A stretch of 64,000 bases of DNA from Methylorubrum aminovorans (lineage in GTDB: Bacteria > Pseudomonadota > Alphaproteobacteria > Rhizobiales > Beijerinckiaceae), in NCBI RefSeq assembly GCF_022179725.1, contig NZ_BPRC01000006.1:186001-250000 (forward strand), in the 5' to 3' direction. Shown piece after piece: positions 1-9,189 of this stretch (positions within the stretch are counted from its first letter, which is position 1; every line of letters begins with the position of its first letter). The translations under genes and the position numbers were made by a program. The notes beneath the pieces were generated by a model. It had not been told where the DNA came from. It saw nothing but the letters and a program-made list of their open reading frames with translations, and did not search any database.

Positions 1-1
1 C

Positions 2-172
2 GTCCTGCCGCCCAACGAGGTTCGTGAGCGGGGCCGCTGGTATGAGACACGGGCCACTCTCGACATCGGCCGCTTGCGGGGCGGCGGATTTGAGGGGGCG
101 TGGCACCTGATTGATGAGGCTCTTACGGGACTTGATAGCTTGGCGGATGCCCCTGCGGAGGGACACCTGTAG
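2..172 (+). CDS. C-terminal end of an unidentified protein (partial)
   Basis: An open frame runs from the window edge to a TAG at 170-172 and gives 56 residues beginning VLPPNEVRERGRWYETRATL. The start lies outside the window. I do not recognise a family. It is soluble-looking, with no membrane segment, and codon use is typical of the high-GC host. It converges on the integrase that follows on the other strand, so it is probably cargo of the left-hand integrated element. Frame continuity is the only evidence that it is coding. Confidence 0.4.
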   Translation, partial: VLPPNEVRERGRWYETRATLDIGRLRGGGFEGAWHLIDEALTGLDSLADAPAEGHL

Positions 173-221
173 ACGCTAAAATACCACGCTCATTGCTCGT
201 TCTACGAGGGCTCTGAGTTTC

Positions 222-1924
222 TTAGTTGCGTGCTTGCAAATGGGCCAAGTCCAAGCCCGCGTAACGCACCTTCTCAATCTCCCGGTACAGCGTCGCGGCC
301 TTGAGTCCCTTGCCGTAGATGGCCTCCTCACCGTCGCTATCACGGCGCCACCCGCCCAGCGCACGGACCCGTTCAAGGCCAATCTCGGCCTCCCTCAGCG
401 CGTCCCGATAGTTGTGTCTGAAGCTGTGGAAGGAGACCCCTTTCACCTCCATGTCGAGCTTTCCGAGAAAGCGGCGCTTGTCGTTGAACCACTTCGAGAA
501 TGGGCCTGACAGGTACCCCAGGCTATCGGGCTTCAGCTCGGGGAATAGGCGCTTCTCTCCCCTCCCTCGCATCTCCTCAGCGAACGCCAGAAACCCGATG
601 CGCTGAAGCTCATGGTGGACCGGCACGAACCGCTTACCGGCCTCGGTCTTCACCCGCTTCTTGTCCGCTTCGTCGGCTCCCGGCTCGCCAGCATCGTCAA
701 TGAAGATGACCGGCACGCCCTCAAGCTCGGCCACGTCGTCCACGCGGAGCTGACAGCACTCGCCCAGCCGCATCCCCGTCCAGAGCGACAGGAGGGGCAC
801 CCAAAAACGCCCACGTCGGGTCACGTTCGGGCCGGGCTTGGCGTAGCCCTCCTCATCATTCTGGCAGCCCGTATAGAGGGGCGCGTTGAAGATGGCCTGG
901 AGCTGCTCCGTGCTGAACGGCTGGCGAAGGTCGCGCTGGTCCCGGTCATCAGGCAGGGCCAGCCCCTCGGCCGGGTTGCGGACCACTCTCCAGTTCTTCA
1001 CGCCCCACTTGAACAGGGCCGAGAGGTTGTGGAGTAGTTGTTGACCGCCGCGACCCCGAGGCGCTCCAGTTTCTCCGCATCGGCCACCTTCGCGGCATCC
1101 CCAAGGGACAGCTTCGGGAGCCGCTGAGTGGCGTTTCGGGGCAGCCGCATGATGACGTTGCGGATACGCTCGCAGTCCATGCGGTGGATGCTGTCCACGG
1201 GGGTCTCAGAGCCCAACAGCTCCCTCATGGCGCGGAAGACGGTCTGATAGGTCTTCAGCGTCCCCGGAGTGCGGCTGCGGGTCGGGTCCGCGAGATAGGC
1301 CGTAATGAGTTCCTCGACGGTGCAGGAACCGGGCGTAGAGGCTGCTGAGGGCAGCGCCGGTGTGTCGACCACCTCACCCACGTTGCGCTCCTGCAGGGCC
1401 TTGGAGAAGCGTTTCTGAGCCTTGAGCATTGCGTAGGAGAGGCGGCTCCACGCCTCCGTCCCAGGACGCACGTTGAGACCTTGAGATTGGAGCACCTCCT
1501 CCATCTCGAAGGCCATGAGGCTTTGGTCGCCGCGTGCCAGGGCTGCCCCACCGCCCATGTCGAGGATGTCTGCGGCTTCGACCTTCTGCCGTAACGCGCG
1601 CTCCGAGAGCCCTTCACGGCGGGTTTCCTCATCCTCCTCCAGCACCCATGCCAGCCAGATAGAGGCGAGCCGCTCGGCTTCCGCTACGGACAGTTCATGC
1701 GATGGGCCGTCCACGAGGCGACGCGCGGCGTCTAACTGCCGATCAAACTCCACGGACTTGAGGCGCGCACGGCGCACCGCTTCGGCCCGGTCGGATGTCC
1801 CGAGGGCAATCCACTTCTGCCCACTGCGCCCGCCAGGGATCACCTCACGCAGCTCGGGAGGCACCCAAGCGCGGAACGAGTAGGTGCCGTTAGGGCGGCG
1901 AACGAGGCGGGTTTCGAGGCCCAT
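222..1924 (-). pseudogene. Tyrosine-recombinase integrase, frameshifted
   Basis: Two minus-strand frames together make one phage-type integrase of about 567 residues. The upstream frame (ATG at 1924) begins MGLETRLVRRPNGTYSFRA, the N-terminal pattern seen in DUF6538 integrases, and continues through a helical core-binding region. The downstream frame holds the catalytic domain: Arg in TGMRLGECC, the HxxR box HSFRHN, and a C-terminal Tyr (IYGKG or TLYREI). The frames meet near 1034. Reading NNY followed by LHNLSALFKWGVKNW needs one base that is missing there, so a 1-base deletion, or a sequencing error, breaks the gene. A TTG-initiated extension to 2104 is less likely than ATG 1924. It lies just left of the tRNA-Ser-like att copy at 2022, as expected for a second element at the same site. 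Confidence 0.8.
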
Positions 1925-2021
1925 TAGAGAGGAGCACCTGTAGCAAGGACCTGTAGCACAGGTGCCTGCCAACCCTCTGAAAGTCAACGCTTCTCGCCGT
2001 ATCAGGTACTTAGAGGCGGTT

Positions 2022-2035
2022 TGGCGGAAGGGGTG
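2022..2035 (+). other. attL: Left attachment-site copy (3' end of tRNA-Ser)
   Basis: The 14 bases TGGCGGAAGGGGTG are identical and in the same orientation as 37515-37528, the complement of the CCA end and acceptor strand of tRNA-Ser. A chance 14-base match in 64 kb is very unlikely. Its place, about 100 bp upstream of an integrase gene, fits a site-specific recombination core. I infer this is the left edge of the island that ends at the tRNA gene. Confidence 0.7.
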
Positions 2036-2085
2036 TCCGACGCAGGGTACTAAACATGCTAGGTTTTTCGCCGTATCAGGGGCTG

Positions 2086-2106
2086 TGCCCAAGCATTTGC
2101 CCAAGC
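2086..2106. repeat. Integrase arm-type repeat, left end
   Basis: Two copies of GCCCAAGC separated by five bases (ATTTG or GTTTG) occur here and again at 37372-37392. The two 21-base sites differ at one position. They lie 51 bp and 122 bp inside the two att copies, the arrangement expected of arm sites bound by the N-terminal domain of a tyrosine integrase. The role is inferred from position only. Confidence 0.55.
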
Positions 2107-2162
2107 GGGTTGTTCACGCTTTTGTTCGTGCAGGTAGATGATTCAGTGGGCAGGAAAAATGC

Positions 2163-3936
2163 GGCCCCCCACGGGGTGGTTCATCGGCGAGTTTGGTGGA
2201 TCGAGGAGCGTGACAGCTGGGTCTTGGCGTGGTGGGTTTGGCCTCGCAAATCGGGGTATGACTCAGCTCTTCCCTCTGCCTAGCTGCCGCCTCGTGCGTG
2301 TCGTGCGGCACGGCCCCACCGCGATCACCCTCCTCGCCGAAGCGAAGCGCGATTACGCCCGCTGCCCGACATGTCGGGCGGTCAGCGCCTCGGTCCATAG
2401 CCGGTATCGGCGACGACCCGCCAATCTGCCGGCCAGCGGCGAGGCCATCCGGCTGCAGTTTGAGGTTCGGCGCTTCTACTGCCGCGACCCAGCCTGCCAC
2501 CGCAAAACTTTTGCCGAGCGCTTCCCGAAGCTGCTCGCCCGCCATGCCCAACGCACCCGCCGGCTGGCTGCGGCACAGGCCCGGACCGGTCTCGCACTTG
2601 GTGGGTAGCCCGCCGCCCGCTTGCTCACTCACCTGGCCATGCCGTCCAGTGCCACGACCCTGTTGCGGACGATCCGGAGAATGCCGTTGCCGAAGCCACC
2701 TGGACCTTGCGTCGTCGGCATTGATGACTGGGCGCTGCGCAAGGGGCGGACCTACGGCACCGTCGTCGTCGATCTCGAACGCCGACGACCTCTCGACCTG
2801 CTGCCCGACCGCTCGGCCGAGACGTGGGCCGCATGGCTCCGCCGCGAGCCGCAGATCCGGCTCGTGGCGCGCGATCGTTCGACCGAGTACGCCCGCAGCA
2901 CCACGCTGGGCGCGCCGACGGCCGTGCAGGTCGCCGACCGCTGGCATCTCCTGCTCAACACCCGCCAGATGATCGAGCGCTGGCTCGCCCGTGTCCACCC
3001 ACGCCTGAAGCTGTTGCCGGCGACCACGGCGCCAGCGCCCTCGACCCAGCGCATCAGAGCCTATCCGCGTGCACCCGCCGAAATGCTTGCACGCGCCGCG
3101 GTGGTCGATCGGTGGGAGGAACTCTACCACGATGCGTCGCCGCCGTGCAGGCGGGCAGTCGCTCCGCCAGATCAACCGAGAGACCGGCCTGGTGCGGGCC
3201 ACGGTGCGCAAGTACGCCTTCGCCGAGCGCTTCCCATGTCATGGCCGACGCGGGCCGGGGCGCAGCATCCACGATCCTCATCTCCATCACCTACACGCCC
3301 ACCAGGCCGCGGGGTGCGAGAACGCCATGCAGCTCTGGCGCGAGCTGCGGTCCCGCGGCTTCGCCGGCACCGTCAAGCAGGTCAGACGCTGGCTGTCCGA
3401 GCGGCGCACGCGCCCGGCCAGGACCACGATCTGGCGTCTCCAGAGGTCGCGGCTCATGGCGCCCGCCGCACCGCCGCCGCTACTCTCGCCGAAACATTTG
3501 TCGTGGCATCTCCTGCGCGAGCTGGACGATCTCGATGTTGAAACCGCTGCTGTGGTCGCGCGTGTGCTGCAGGATGACGAGGCTGCCAAGGTCGTCAACC
3601 TCGGCCGACGATTCTGTCGGATTGTCCGCAGCCGCTGCCGCGGCGGGCCGGCCAAGCCCGCCATCGCCCCCTCCTTCGACGCTTGGCTGAGCGATGCCCG
3701 AGCCTGCGGTGTGCAGGTGGTCCAGAGCTTCGCCGCCAGCCTCGCTCAGGATGGAGCCGCTGTTCGTGCCGGCCTTCGCCTGCCCTGTAGCAGCGGACAG
3801 GCAAAGGGGCAGGTCAACCGGCTCAAGCTCCTCAAGCGCGCCATGTACGGCCGGGCCAAGCTCGACCTTCTGCGTCGCCGCTTCCTACTCGCAGCGTGAT
3901 CCACCAAACTTGACGATGAACCACCCCGTGGGGGCC
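2163..3936 (+). mobile_element. ISL3-family insertion sequence, copy 1 (full length)
   Basis: The element is about 1774 bp with imperfect terminal inverted repeats of about 39 bp. The left end starts GGCCCCCCACGGGGTGG and the right end is its inverted copy, with one base length difference and two mismatches, reaching to the start of the transposase stop region. No convincing 8-bp target duplication flanks it. Its left 980 bp are repeated apparently without change at 9190-10169, so the copies are recent or were duplicated together. The right end interrupts an IS3-type orfA. Confidence 0.8.
2258..3899 (+). pseudogene. ISL3-family transposase, interrupted by a stop and a frameshift
   Basis: The product starts at ATG 2258 (MTQLFPLPSCRLVRVV). 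It has the N-terminal zinc-finger pattern of ISL3 transposases (CPTC, then CRDPAC), a DDE-type core (VVGIDDWALRKG, VARDRSTEYA) and the usual C-terminal helix-turn-helix and core segments ending QAKGQVNRLKLLKRAMYGRA. Two lesions break it: an in-frame TAG at 2606-2608, after LALGG, and a shift near 3130-3140, where the frame must change to read RRRRAGGQSLRQINRETG. The same TAG is present in the second copy, so it predates their separation. The copy could move only with a transposase supplied in trans, or by readthrough and frameshifting. Confidence 0.8.
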
Positions 3937-3938
3937 GA

Positions 3939-4034
3939 TCAGTCGCCTGCCGCCTGCGTGACGTTGACCCCGCGCTCCTGAACCAAGCAAACCGCTTTGA
4001 TCTTGAACTCACTCCCAAAATTGCGTCGCTGCAT
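3939..4034 (-). pseudogene. IS3-family orfA N-terminal fragment
   Basis: From ATG 4034 the minus strand reads MQRRNFGSEFKIKAVCLVQE followed by RGVNVTQAAG, the start of an IS3-family OrfA (helix-turn-helix). It runs into a TGA right at the border of the ISL3 copy. The bases upstream, to about 4090, look like the matching IS3 leader and end (ACGGACACCCGGTTTAGG). The rest of the element is absent from the other side of the ISL3 copy, so this is a remnant. Confidence 0.6.
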
Positions 4035-4255
4035 GGAGCACCTCCGTCTTCATCATCACACCTAAACCGGGTGTCCGTTAAGCCGGCAGCAGACCAGCCG
4101 ACCCCAGCGAGGGGCGGCGGGACCCAAAGGCGTATGTCGGAGCTAAGCATTAGGAATTAGATTCAAGTGGCGACAAAGGATAGTTATTTTATGCCGATAA
4201 ATCTATGGTGTGACTTCAGATCGACATACGCTTAGCCAAAGCCTACTGTCGATCA

Positions 4256-5155
4256 CTAGCTTACATGATTCCGCCACCAATCGGCAGTCGACTTCAAACC
4301 TGACTCGAGGCCGTAGCGTGGTGTAAATCCGATTGTCTCGTGCAATATTTTTGTATCGGCTACCAGCAGCGACGGTTCGCCTAAAGTAGAAGGACGTACT
4401 CCGAAGTTGACAAGGTCGAGTCCACCGAGTTCTTCTGCAAGAATTTCGATCAGGTGACGCACGGCTACCGGAGAGCCTGAGCCGATATTAAATGGGCCGC
4501 AATGGGTGTGGTGCAAAGCGGCTATGAATGCGCTTGCAACGTCCTCGACATGAAGAAAATCACGCTGCTGTCGACCTTCAGTAGTATTGATCTGGTGCCT
4601 CCTCGCCAATGCTGATGCAACGTCCGACACTAACCGATCGGCGGCTTCACCCGGCCCATATAGCCAAAAGACGCGCCCCCAAGCGACGGGCAAACCTGAC
4701 TCTTCGCCGAAGGCACATACAGCCCGGCGTGTCGCATCCTTAACCTTGCCGTACAAAGTAGCAGGTGCGATCCCCGAATTCTCGTGTAATCGACCGATAC
4801 CGGTCCAATCATACTCGGCGCAGCTTCCAGCCATCACAGCGCGAACACCGCCAGCGTCGACGAACGCGCGAGACAGGGCGAACGTAGCCGCAGCCCAGTC
4901 GAGGTTGTCTGAAGCGCTCCAAAATTTTCTAGGGATAGCGTTCCATGCTAAGTGGATGAGATGAGTTGGTCTAACGCGACTGACCAAATCGGCCGAAGCC
5001 CCTGGCGTCAAGAGATCTATGGGTTCGAAGCGGACAGCTGGATTACTAACGAGTGGCCGTCGACTGGCAGCAACAACATCTACGCCTTGGCGCTCGAGTT
5101 GTGCCACAACATTCCGGCCAATGAATCCTGATGCGCCAGTCACTAGCACCCTCAT
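4256..5155 (-). CDS. NAD-dependent epimerase/dehydratase, probable 4-ketoreductase for a CDP-sugar
   Basis: This is an extended short-chain dehydrogenase of 299 residues. It has the nucleotide-binding motif TGASGFIG near residue 7, an active-site Ser in GSCAEY and the Tyr/Lys pair in YGKVK, plus an N-terminal Rossmann fold and a sugar-binding C-terminal half (DFLHVEDVASAF, FNIGSG). ATG 5155 overlaps the TGA of the upstream gene by four bases (ATGA), which picks it over the ATG at 5164. It is the last gene of the operon. After dehydration, C-methylation and epimerisation the pathway still needs reduction of the 4-keto group, so I assign that step by elimination. Exact substrate and stereochemistry cannot be read from sequence. 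Confidence 0.75.
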   Translation of the reverse strand: MRVLVTGASGFIGRNVVAQLERQGVDVVAASRRPLVSNPAVRFEPIDLLTPGASADLVSRVRPTHLIHLAWNAIPRKFWSASDNLDWAAATFALSRAFVDAGGVRAVMAGSCAEYDWTGIGRLHENSGIAPATLYGKVKDATRRAVCAFGEESGLPVAWGRVFWLYGPGEAADRLVSDVASALARRHQINTTEGRQQRDFLHVEDVASAFIAALHHTHCGPFNIGSGSPVAVRHLIEILAEELGGLDLVNFGVRPSTLGEPSLLVADTKILHETIGFTPRYGLESGLKSTADWWRNHVS

Positions 5156-5682
5156 AGGCACCAATCCGCATAGTTCGCATCACGCTCAGACAGAATCGGT
5201 TCGGCAATGGGCCAATCGATTTTAAAAGCGGGATCGTCCCACCTAATTCCGTCGCTTAGTCCCTGTTTGAAGCTGGGCGTAATCTGGTAAAGAACATCAG
5301 TCCTGTCCGCAAGAGTTTGAAAGCCATGGGCCAAGCCTGGAGCGATGTATAGACCGATACAATTGTCGGCGCTTAGCTCCTCACCGATCCAACGGCCGCG
5401 TGTCCGAGATCCAACCCGCAAATCCAGTGCCACATCGAAGATCGCGCCCCGCACGCAGCGCACAAACTTTGCCTCCGCATATGGGTGCGGCTGGAAGTGC
5501 ATTCCTCGCAGTGTTCCAGCCTTGATATTGTGTGAGATGCTTGATTGCTCAAATAGATGTGGCAGACCGTGTACAGCGAACTCGTCGGCGCAGAACGTTC
5601 TTACGAAACTACCGCGCAAGTCGTGGCGAGGCTCGGGTAAAACCCGCCAGACTCCCTCGATTGCAGTCTCGCGGAAGATCAC
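5152..5682 (-). CDS. rfbC: dTDP-4-dehydrorhamnose 3,5-epimerase family protein
   Basis: This cupin-fold sugar-nucleotide epimerase of about 176 residues has the RfbC hallmarks: DLRGSFVRTF, the active-site region GTLRGMHFQPHP with the catalytic His, VRCVRGAIFDVALDLRVGS, and APGLAHGFQTLAD. GTG 5682 overlaps the TGA of the methyltransferase gene (GTGA), the same coupling style seen elsewhere in this operon. An ATG at 5730 is an alternative. The enzyme epimerises C3 and/or C5 of a 4-keto-6-deoxyhexose. In this neighbourhood the substrate is more likely CDP-linked than dTDP-linked. No other rfbC is visible beside the rfbB/rfbA pair at 10-13 kb, so it could serve both routes. Confidence 0.8.
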   Translation of the reverse strand: MIFRETAIEGVWRVLPEPRHDLRGSFVRTFCADEFAVHGLPHLFEQSSISHNIKAGTLRGMHFQPHPYAEAKFVRCVRGAIFDVALDLRVGSRTRGRWIGEELSADNCIGLYIAPGLAHGFQTLADRTDVLYQITPSFKQGLSDGIRWDDPAFKIDWPIAEPILSERDANYADWCL

Positions 5683-6917
5683 GGGTGGACCTGCACTGTC
5701 GGGATTGGCGTTACAAATTGCCCCCCCCATTCTCGCACACCGGCCATCTGCTCCATAATTTCGTCTTTAAGGTTCCAAGGCATGATTAGGACATAATCGG
5801 GACGGCGTTCGAAGATAGCCTCAGGCGGCCGAATAGGAATCCTTACACCCGGCAACAAGCGGCCAATTTTGTGGGGACTACGATCTACTGTGAACTCGAC
5901 GAGCTCGGGGCCAACACCGCAATAGTTGAATAGAGTATTGCCTTTTGCCGGTGCGCCGTATCCGACTACAGATTTGCCTTGACGACGTGCAGTCACTAGG
6001 AAATCTAATAGATCGCATTTTATTTTCACCACCTCATCGGCGAAGCGACGATAAGTGGCGATATCACTCAGGCCTGCAGCAAGCTCTCTCTCCAACATAT
6101 TCTCAACCCGCCGCGTATCGGGCCGCGCGACATTTGTATTGTGGCAGATGGATAGCCGCAGTGATCCACCATGTGTAGTTAGCTCTTCTACGTCGAACAC
6201 TCGCATGCCATGAGTGGCAAAAATTCGTCTAGCGATAGTGAAGGACAGGTAGCTAAAGTGCTCATGGTAAATCGTATCGAACTGTCGATTTTCGATTTGG
6301 CTGAGTAGATGAGGAAATTCGACGTTCGCGATACCCTCTGGCTTTAAGAGAATTTGGTAACCAGCAACAAAGTCGTTGATGTCAGGAACATGCGCGAGTA
6401 CGTTGTTCGCCGCCATCAAGTCGGCTCGAAAGCCTTTCTCAACGAGACGTGATGCAGTCGCTCGACCAAAAAAAGCTATTTCGCTTTGAATTCCTCGATC
6501 TTTCAATGCAACTCTAGCAGTATTAGCCGTAGGCTCAATTCCAAGCACTGGGATGCCGGCTTGTTTAAAATATTGTAACAGGTACCCGTCATTCGAGGCG
6601 ATCTCAATTACCAACGATTCGGGACCCAGGGTTTCGCGTTCGATCATACTTTCAGCGTACGCTTTCGCATGCCTCAACCACGATTCGGAATAGGATGAGA
6701 AGTATGAATACTCGTCTGAAAACATATTTTCAGCTTTCTCGAAATCGATTAGCTGAACAAGAAAACATTCCTCGCAAACGTATGCATGCAGAGGGTAGAA
6801 CGGTTCCATTGCCTGTGCATGTTCCAGAGACACGAAGTCGTTAGAGATTGGCGACATACCGAGATTTGCGAAGCTGGTCTGAAGCGGTGTGTCGCAGAAG
6901 CGGCAACGGCCTTTCAT
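5679..6917 (-). CDS. Sugar-nucleotide C-methyltransferase (NovU/TylC3-like)
   Basis: The 412-residue protein has the three-part build of 3-C-methyltransferases of 4-keto-deoxyhexoses. An N-terminal zinc site (Cys5, Cys8, Cys48, Cys51) comes first, then a SAM-binding Rossmann domain (EIASNDG near 105-111) and a C-terminal domain with VVGYGAPAKGNTLFNYCG. The catalytic-site signature YHEHFSYLS is at about 217-225. Such enzymes deprotonate C3 next to a 4-keto group and transfer methyl from SAM, giving a branched sugar. It lies between the CDP-glucose dehydratase and the epimerase, with GTGA overlap to the latter and a 108-bp gap to the former. The family assignment is strong. The CDP-sugar substrate is inferred from the neighbours. 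Confidence 0.85.
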   Translation of the reverse strand: MKGRCRFCDTPLQTSFANLGMSPISNDFVSLEHAQAMEPFYPLHAYVCEECFLVQLIDFEKAENMFSDEYSYFSSYSESWLRHAKAYAESMIERETLGPESLVIEIASNDGYLLQYFKQAGIPVLGIEPTANTARVALKDRGIQSEIAFFGRATASRLVEKGFRADLMAANNVLAHVPDINDFVAGYQILLKPEGIANVEFPHLLSQIENRQFDTIYHEHFSYLSFTIARRIFATHGMRVFDVEELTTHGGSLRLSICHNTNVARPDTRRVENMLERELAAGLSDIATYRRFADEVVKIKCDLLDFLVTARRQGKSVVGYGAPAKGNTLFNYCGVGPELVEFTVDRSPHKIGRLLPGVRIPIRPPEAIFERRPDYVLIMPWNLKDEIMEQMAGVREWGGQFVTPIPTVQVHP

Positions 6918-7025
6918 ATCAATGTCCTTCCGGCCCTAGTTTTCATGGCCGAGATAGAGGGCTGTTAGCAATGCGGCTTTCGAGCATTACATCTATGTTG
7001 CTAAGCTTGCCATCCGACTGAGCTA

Positions 7026-8099
7026 TCAGGGCAGAACTTGTCGCGCCAAGCTTTCGTAACGTTTAATTTGCTCGATTGTTACATCCAGCGCAGGGCGACC
7101 ATCACGCACAGCTTTGTACCACTCCACGGTCCAGAGCAACGCATCATTGACATGCAAGCGAGGCTGCCATCCGAGGCGCATTCGCGCCTTTGCGGCGTCA
7201 ACCCTCAGCAGCATGGCCTCTTTAGCCCAGGACGAGTCGTCCTGCTGCCAAGCAGCGCTTTCGCCCCAAAGGCTGACTACCTTGGCTACTACTCTGCCGA
7301 CTGTCCAGGTATCATCGTCGGACGGCCCAAAATTCCAGCCTTCCGCCGCTTCCGAACCCTTCCGATGCAAAGTTTCAGCTAGAACGAGGTAGCCTGAGAC
7401 CGGTTCGAGCACATGCTGCCAAGGGCGTGTAGCGAGTGGATTACGGATCATTACTGGGGATCCTCGCTCGAAGGCTCGCACGCAGTCTGGCAGCAGCCGA
7501 GCATTCGACCAGTCGCCACCTCCAATTACATTGCCAGCGCGGCCTGAAGCAAGAAACGGGCCATCTATTTCTTTGTAGAACGATCGGCGGTAGGAGGCTG
7601 TCACAAGTTCGGCGCAGCCCTTGCTTGCGCTATACGGATCTGATCCGCCCATAGCCTCTGTTTCGCGGTAAGCCCAGATATGCTCGCGGTTCTCGTAACA
7701 CTTGTCGCTGGTAACATTGACGACGGCGCGTACTGACGAACACTGACGTGCCCTATCTAGGACTCTGATGAGTCCCATAACGTTTGTATCGAACGTGGCG
7801 GCCGGATCCTCGTAAGAGGGATGGACGAGGGCCTGAGCCGCCATATGGATGACGATCTCGGGGGACGATGCATTGAACGCCTCCTCAACTGTGGCGGGAT
7901 CGCGTATATCGCCGATATGATCGCCTCCAGGCCTGCCAAGCTCGTCCCATAACGTCATCCCGGCGTCTGGCGCCAGAGCAAGCCCATAAACTTGGGCGCC
8001 CAGACGCTGCAGCCATAACGCGCACCAGCTACCTTTGAAGCCGGTGTGTCCTGTCAGTAGGACGCGCTTTCCTGCCCAGAACGTTGCAGTCGGAGTCAC
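7026..8099 (-). CDS. rfbG: CDP-glucose 4,6-dehydratase
   Basis: An extended SDR enzyme of about 357 residues. It has the NAD-binding motif LLTGHTGFKGSW, typical of RfbG rather than RfbB, the catalytic NVTSDKCYEN and YSASKGCAE (Tyr-x-x-x-Lys), and a long family-specific C-terminal half (GRAGNVIGGGDWS, TRPWQHVLEP). It converts CDP-D-glucose to CDP-4-keto-6-deoxyglucose in the cytoplasm. GTG 8099 overlaps the rfbF TGA (GTGA) with a GGA seven bases upstream; GTG 8111 is possible. It directly follows the gene that supplies its substrate. Confidence 0.9.
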   Translation of the reverse strand: MTPTATFWAGKRVLLTGHTGFKGSWCALWLQRLGAQVYGLALAPDAGMTLWDELGRPGGDHIGDIRDPATVEEAFNASSPEIVIHMAAQALVHPSYEDPAATFDTNVMGLIRVLDRARQCSSVRAVVNVTSDKCYENREHIWAYRETEAMGGSDPYSASKGCAELVTASYRRSFYKEIDGPFLASGRAGNVIGGGDWSNARLLPDCVRAFERGSPVMIRNPLATRPWQHVLEPVSGYLVLAETLHRKGSEAAEGWNFGPSDDDTWTVGRVVAKVVSLWGESAAWQQDDSSWAKEAMLLRVDAAKARMRLGWQPRLHVNDALLWTVEWYKAVRDGRPALDVTIEQIKRYESLARQVLP

Positions 8100-8863
8100 C
8101 AGCGCTTCCACTTTGCCTGCCCATTCGCCCAGAGATCTTCAAGGTATCGCTTGTCGCGAAGCGTATCCATCGGCTGCCAGAAACCTTCATGATTAAATGC
8201 AGACAGTTGCCCGTCTCGTGCAAGCCCCTCAAGCGGTTCCCGCTCCCAGGTAGTTTGATCGCATTCTATGCGATCCAAAACCTTTGGAGACAGCACGAAG
8301 AACCCGCCATTAATCCAGCTTCCGTCGCCCTGTGGCTTCTCAATGAAGCCATTGACGCGGCCTTCCTCGATGGCAAGCGCGCCGAAGCGCCCTGGAGGTC
8401 GCACGGCAGTAACCGTGGCATCCCGCCCTTCGCGCTTGTGGAAGTCGATGAGTGCGCCGATATCAACGTCTGAAACACCATCGCCGTAAGTCATGCAAAA
8501 ATCGTCAGATGCCACATGATCGCGCACGCGCTTGAGGCGCCCCCCGGTCATTGTCTCTGGACCAGTGTCGACTAAAGTTACGCGCCAATCCTCTGCCCTG
8601 CTGTTGTGGACATCAACAGAATTGTTTCTTATGTCTATAGTGACATCGCTCAAATGAAGATAATAATTAGCAAAAAACTCCGTTATTTGGTAGCCCTTAT
8701 ATCCTAGGCAAACAACAAATTCATTGACGCCAAATGAAGAATACATTTTCATGATATGCCAGATGATCGGGCGGCCGCCGACCTCAACCATTGGTTTCGG
8801 CCGCGATTCAGTTTCTTCAGAAAGACGCGTACCCAATCCACCGGCAAGAATAACTGCTTTCAT
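8096..8863 (-). CDS. rfbF: Glucose-1-phosphate cytidylyltransferase
   Basis: A nucleotidyltransferase of 255 residues, normal for RfbF. The N-terminus MKAVILAGGLGTRLSEETES carries the NTP-binding loop, followed by RPKPMVEVGGRPIIWHIMKM and CLGYKGYQITEFF, a combination diagnostic of the CTP-using enzyme. It makes CDP-glucose from CTP and glucose-1-phosphate. ATG 8863 is chosen because the glycine loop starts a few residues later; an extension to 8923 adds unconserved sequence. It is the first gene of a minus-strand operon running to 4256, so its promoter should lie between 8864 and the ISL3 copy. Confidence 0.9.
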   Translation of the reverse strand: MKAVILAGGLGTRLSEETESRPKPMVEVGGRPIIWHIMKMYSSFGVNEFVVCLGYKGYQITEFFANYYLHLSDVTIDIRNNSVDVHNSRAEDWRVTLVDTGPETMTGGRLKRVRDHVASDDFCMTYGDGVSDVDIGALIDFHKREGRDATVTAVRPPGRFGALAIEEGRVNGFIEKPQGDGSWINGGFFVLSPKVLDRIECDQTTWEREPLEGLARDGQLSAFNHEGFWQPMDTLRDKRYLEDLWANGQAKWKRW

Positions 8864-9136
8864 GACAGATCCCGACACAGTCTTTTCTAGTAGCGGCCAT
8901 CCGGCTGCTGGCAAAACGATCAAATCTCAGCGATGCGCCCTAGCGAACCGATGTGGAATTGGCCGAACCCAGTGCCAGCATTAAACGCCGACACCACGCC
9001 GATCAAGGCGCGAGCGGGCACGGAAATTTGCGCCGGCATGGTTACTCTAGGCGGCGTAGCACCGCAACTAAAGTTACCATAAATGGGGTTTGATTGGCTG
9101 GTTGGGCGGTGGATCAATGAGTGAGTGCGCGCCAGC

Positions 9137-9171
9137 TGTTTGGTCCCGGCATTTGGTGGAGCGAGTTTGCC
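9137..9171 (+). repeat. Solo terminus of an IS481-family element
   Basis: The 35 bases starting TGTTTGGTCCCGGCATTTGG match, with two differences, the inverted end of the IS481 copy that stops at 19867. No transposase is attached here: the ISL3 copy begins 19 bp further right. The stretch 8864-9189 otherwise shows no gene and should contain the promoter of the rfbF operon. Confidence 0.65.
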
Positions 9172-9189
9172 CCGATGCGGCTGGGCGAT

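Noticed and set aside
1998..2104. TTG start at 2104 for the left integrase
   Set aside because: The extra 60 residues are unconserved-looking and overlap the att core; ATG 1924 begins at the usual N-terminus.
3130..3145. Programmed frameshift in the ISL3 transposase
   Set aside because: ISL3 transposases are normally made from a single frame, and no slippery run is visible; simple mutation is more likely.
2163..3936. Target-site duplication of the ISL3 copy
   Set aside because: The eight bases on each side (AAAAATGC and GATCAGTC) do not match.
7026..7382. Plus-strand frames opposite the sugar operon
   Set aside because: They are antisense to well-supported genes and show no family features.
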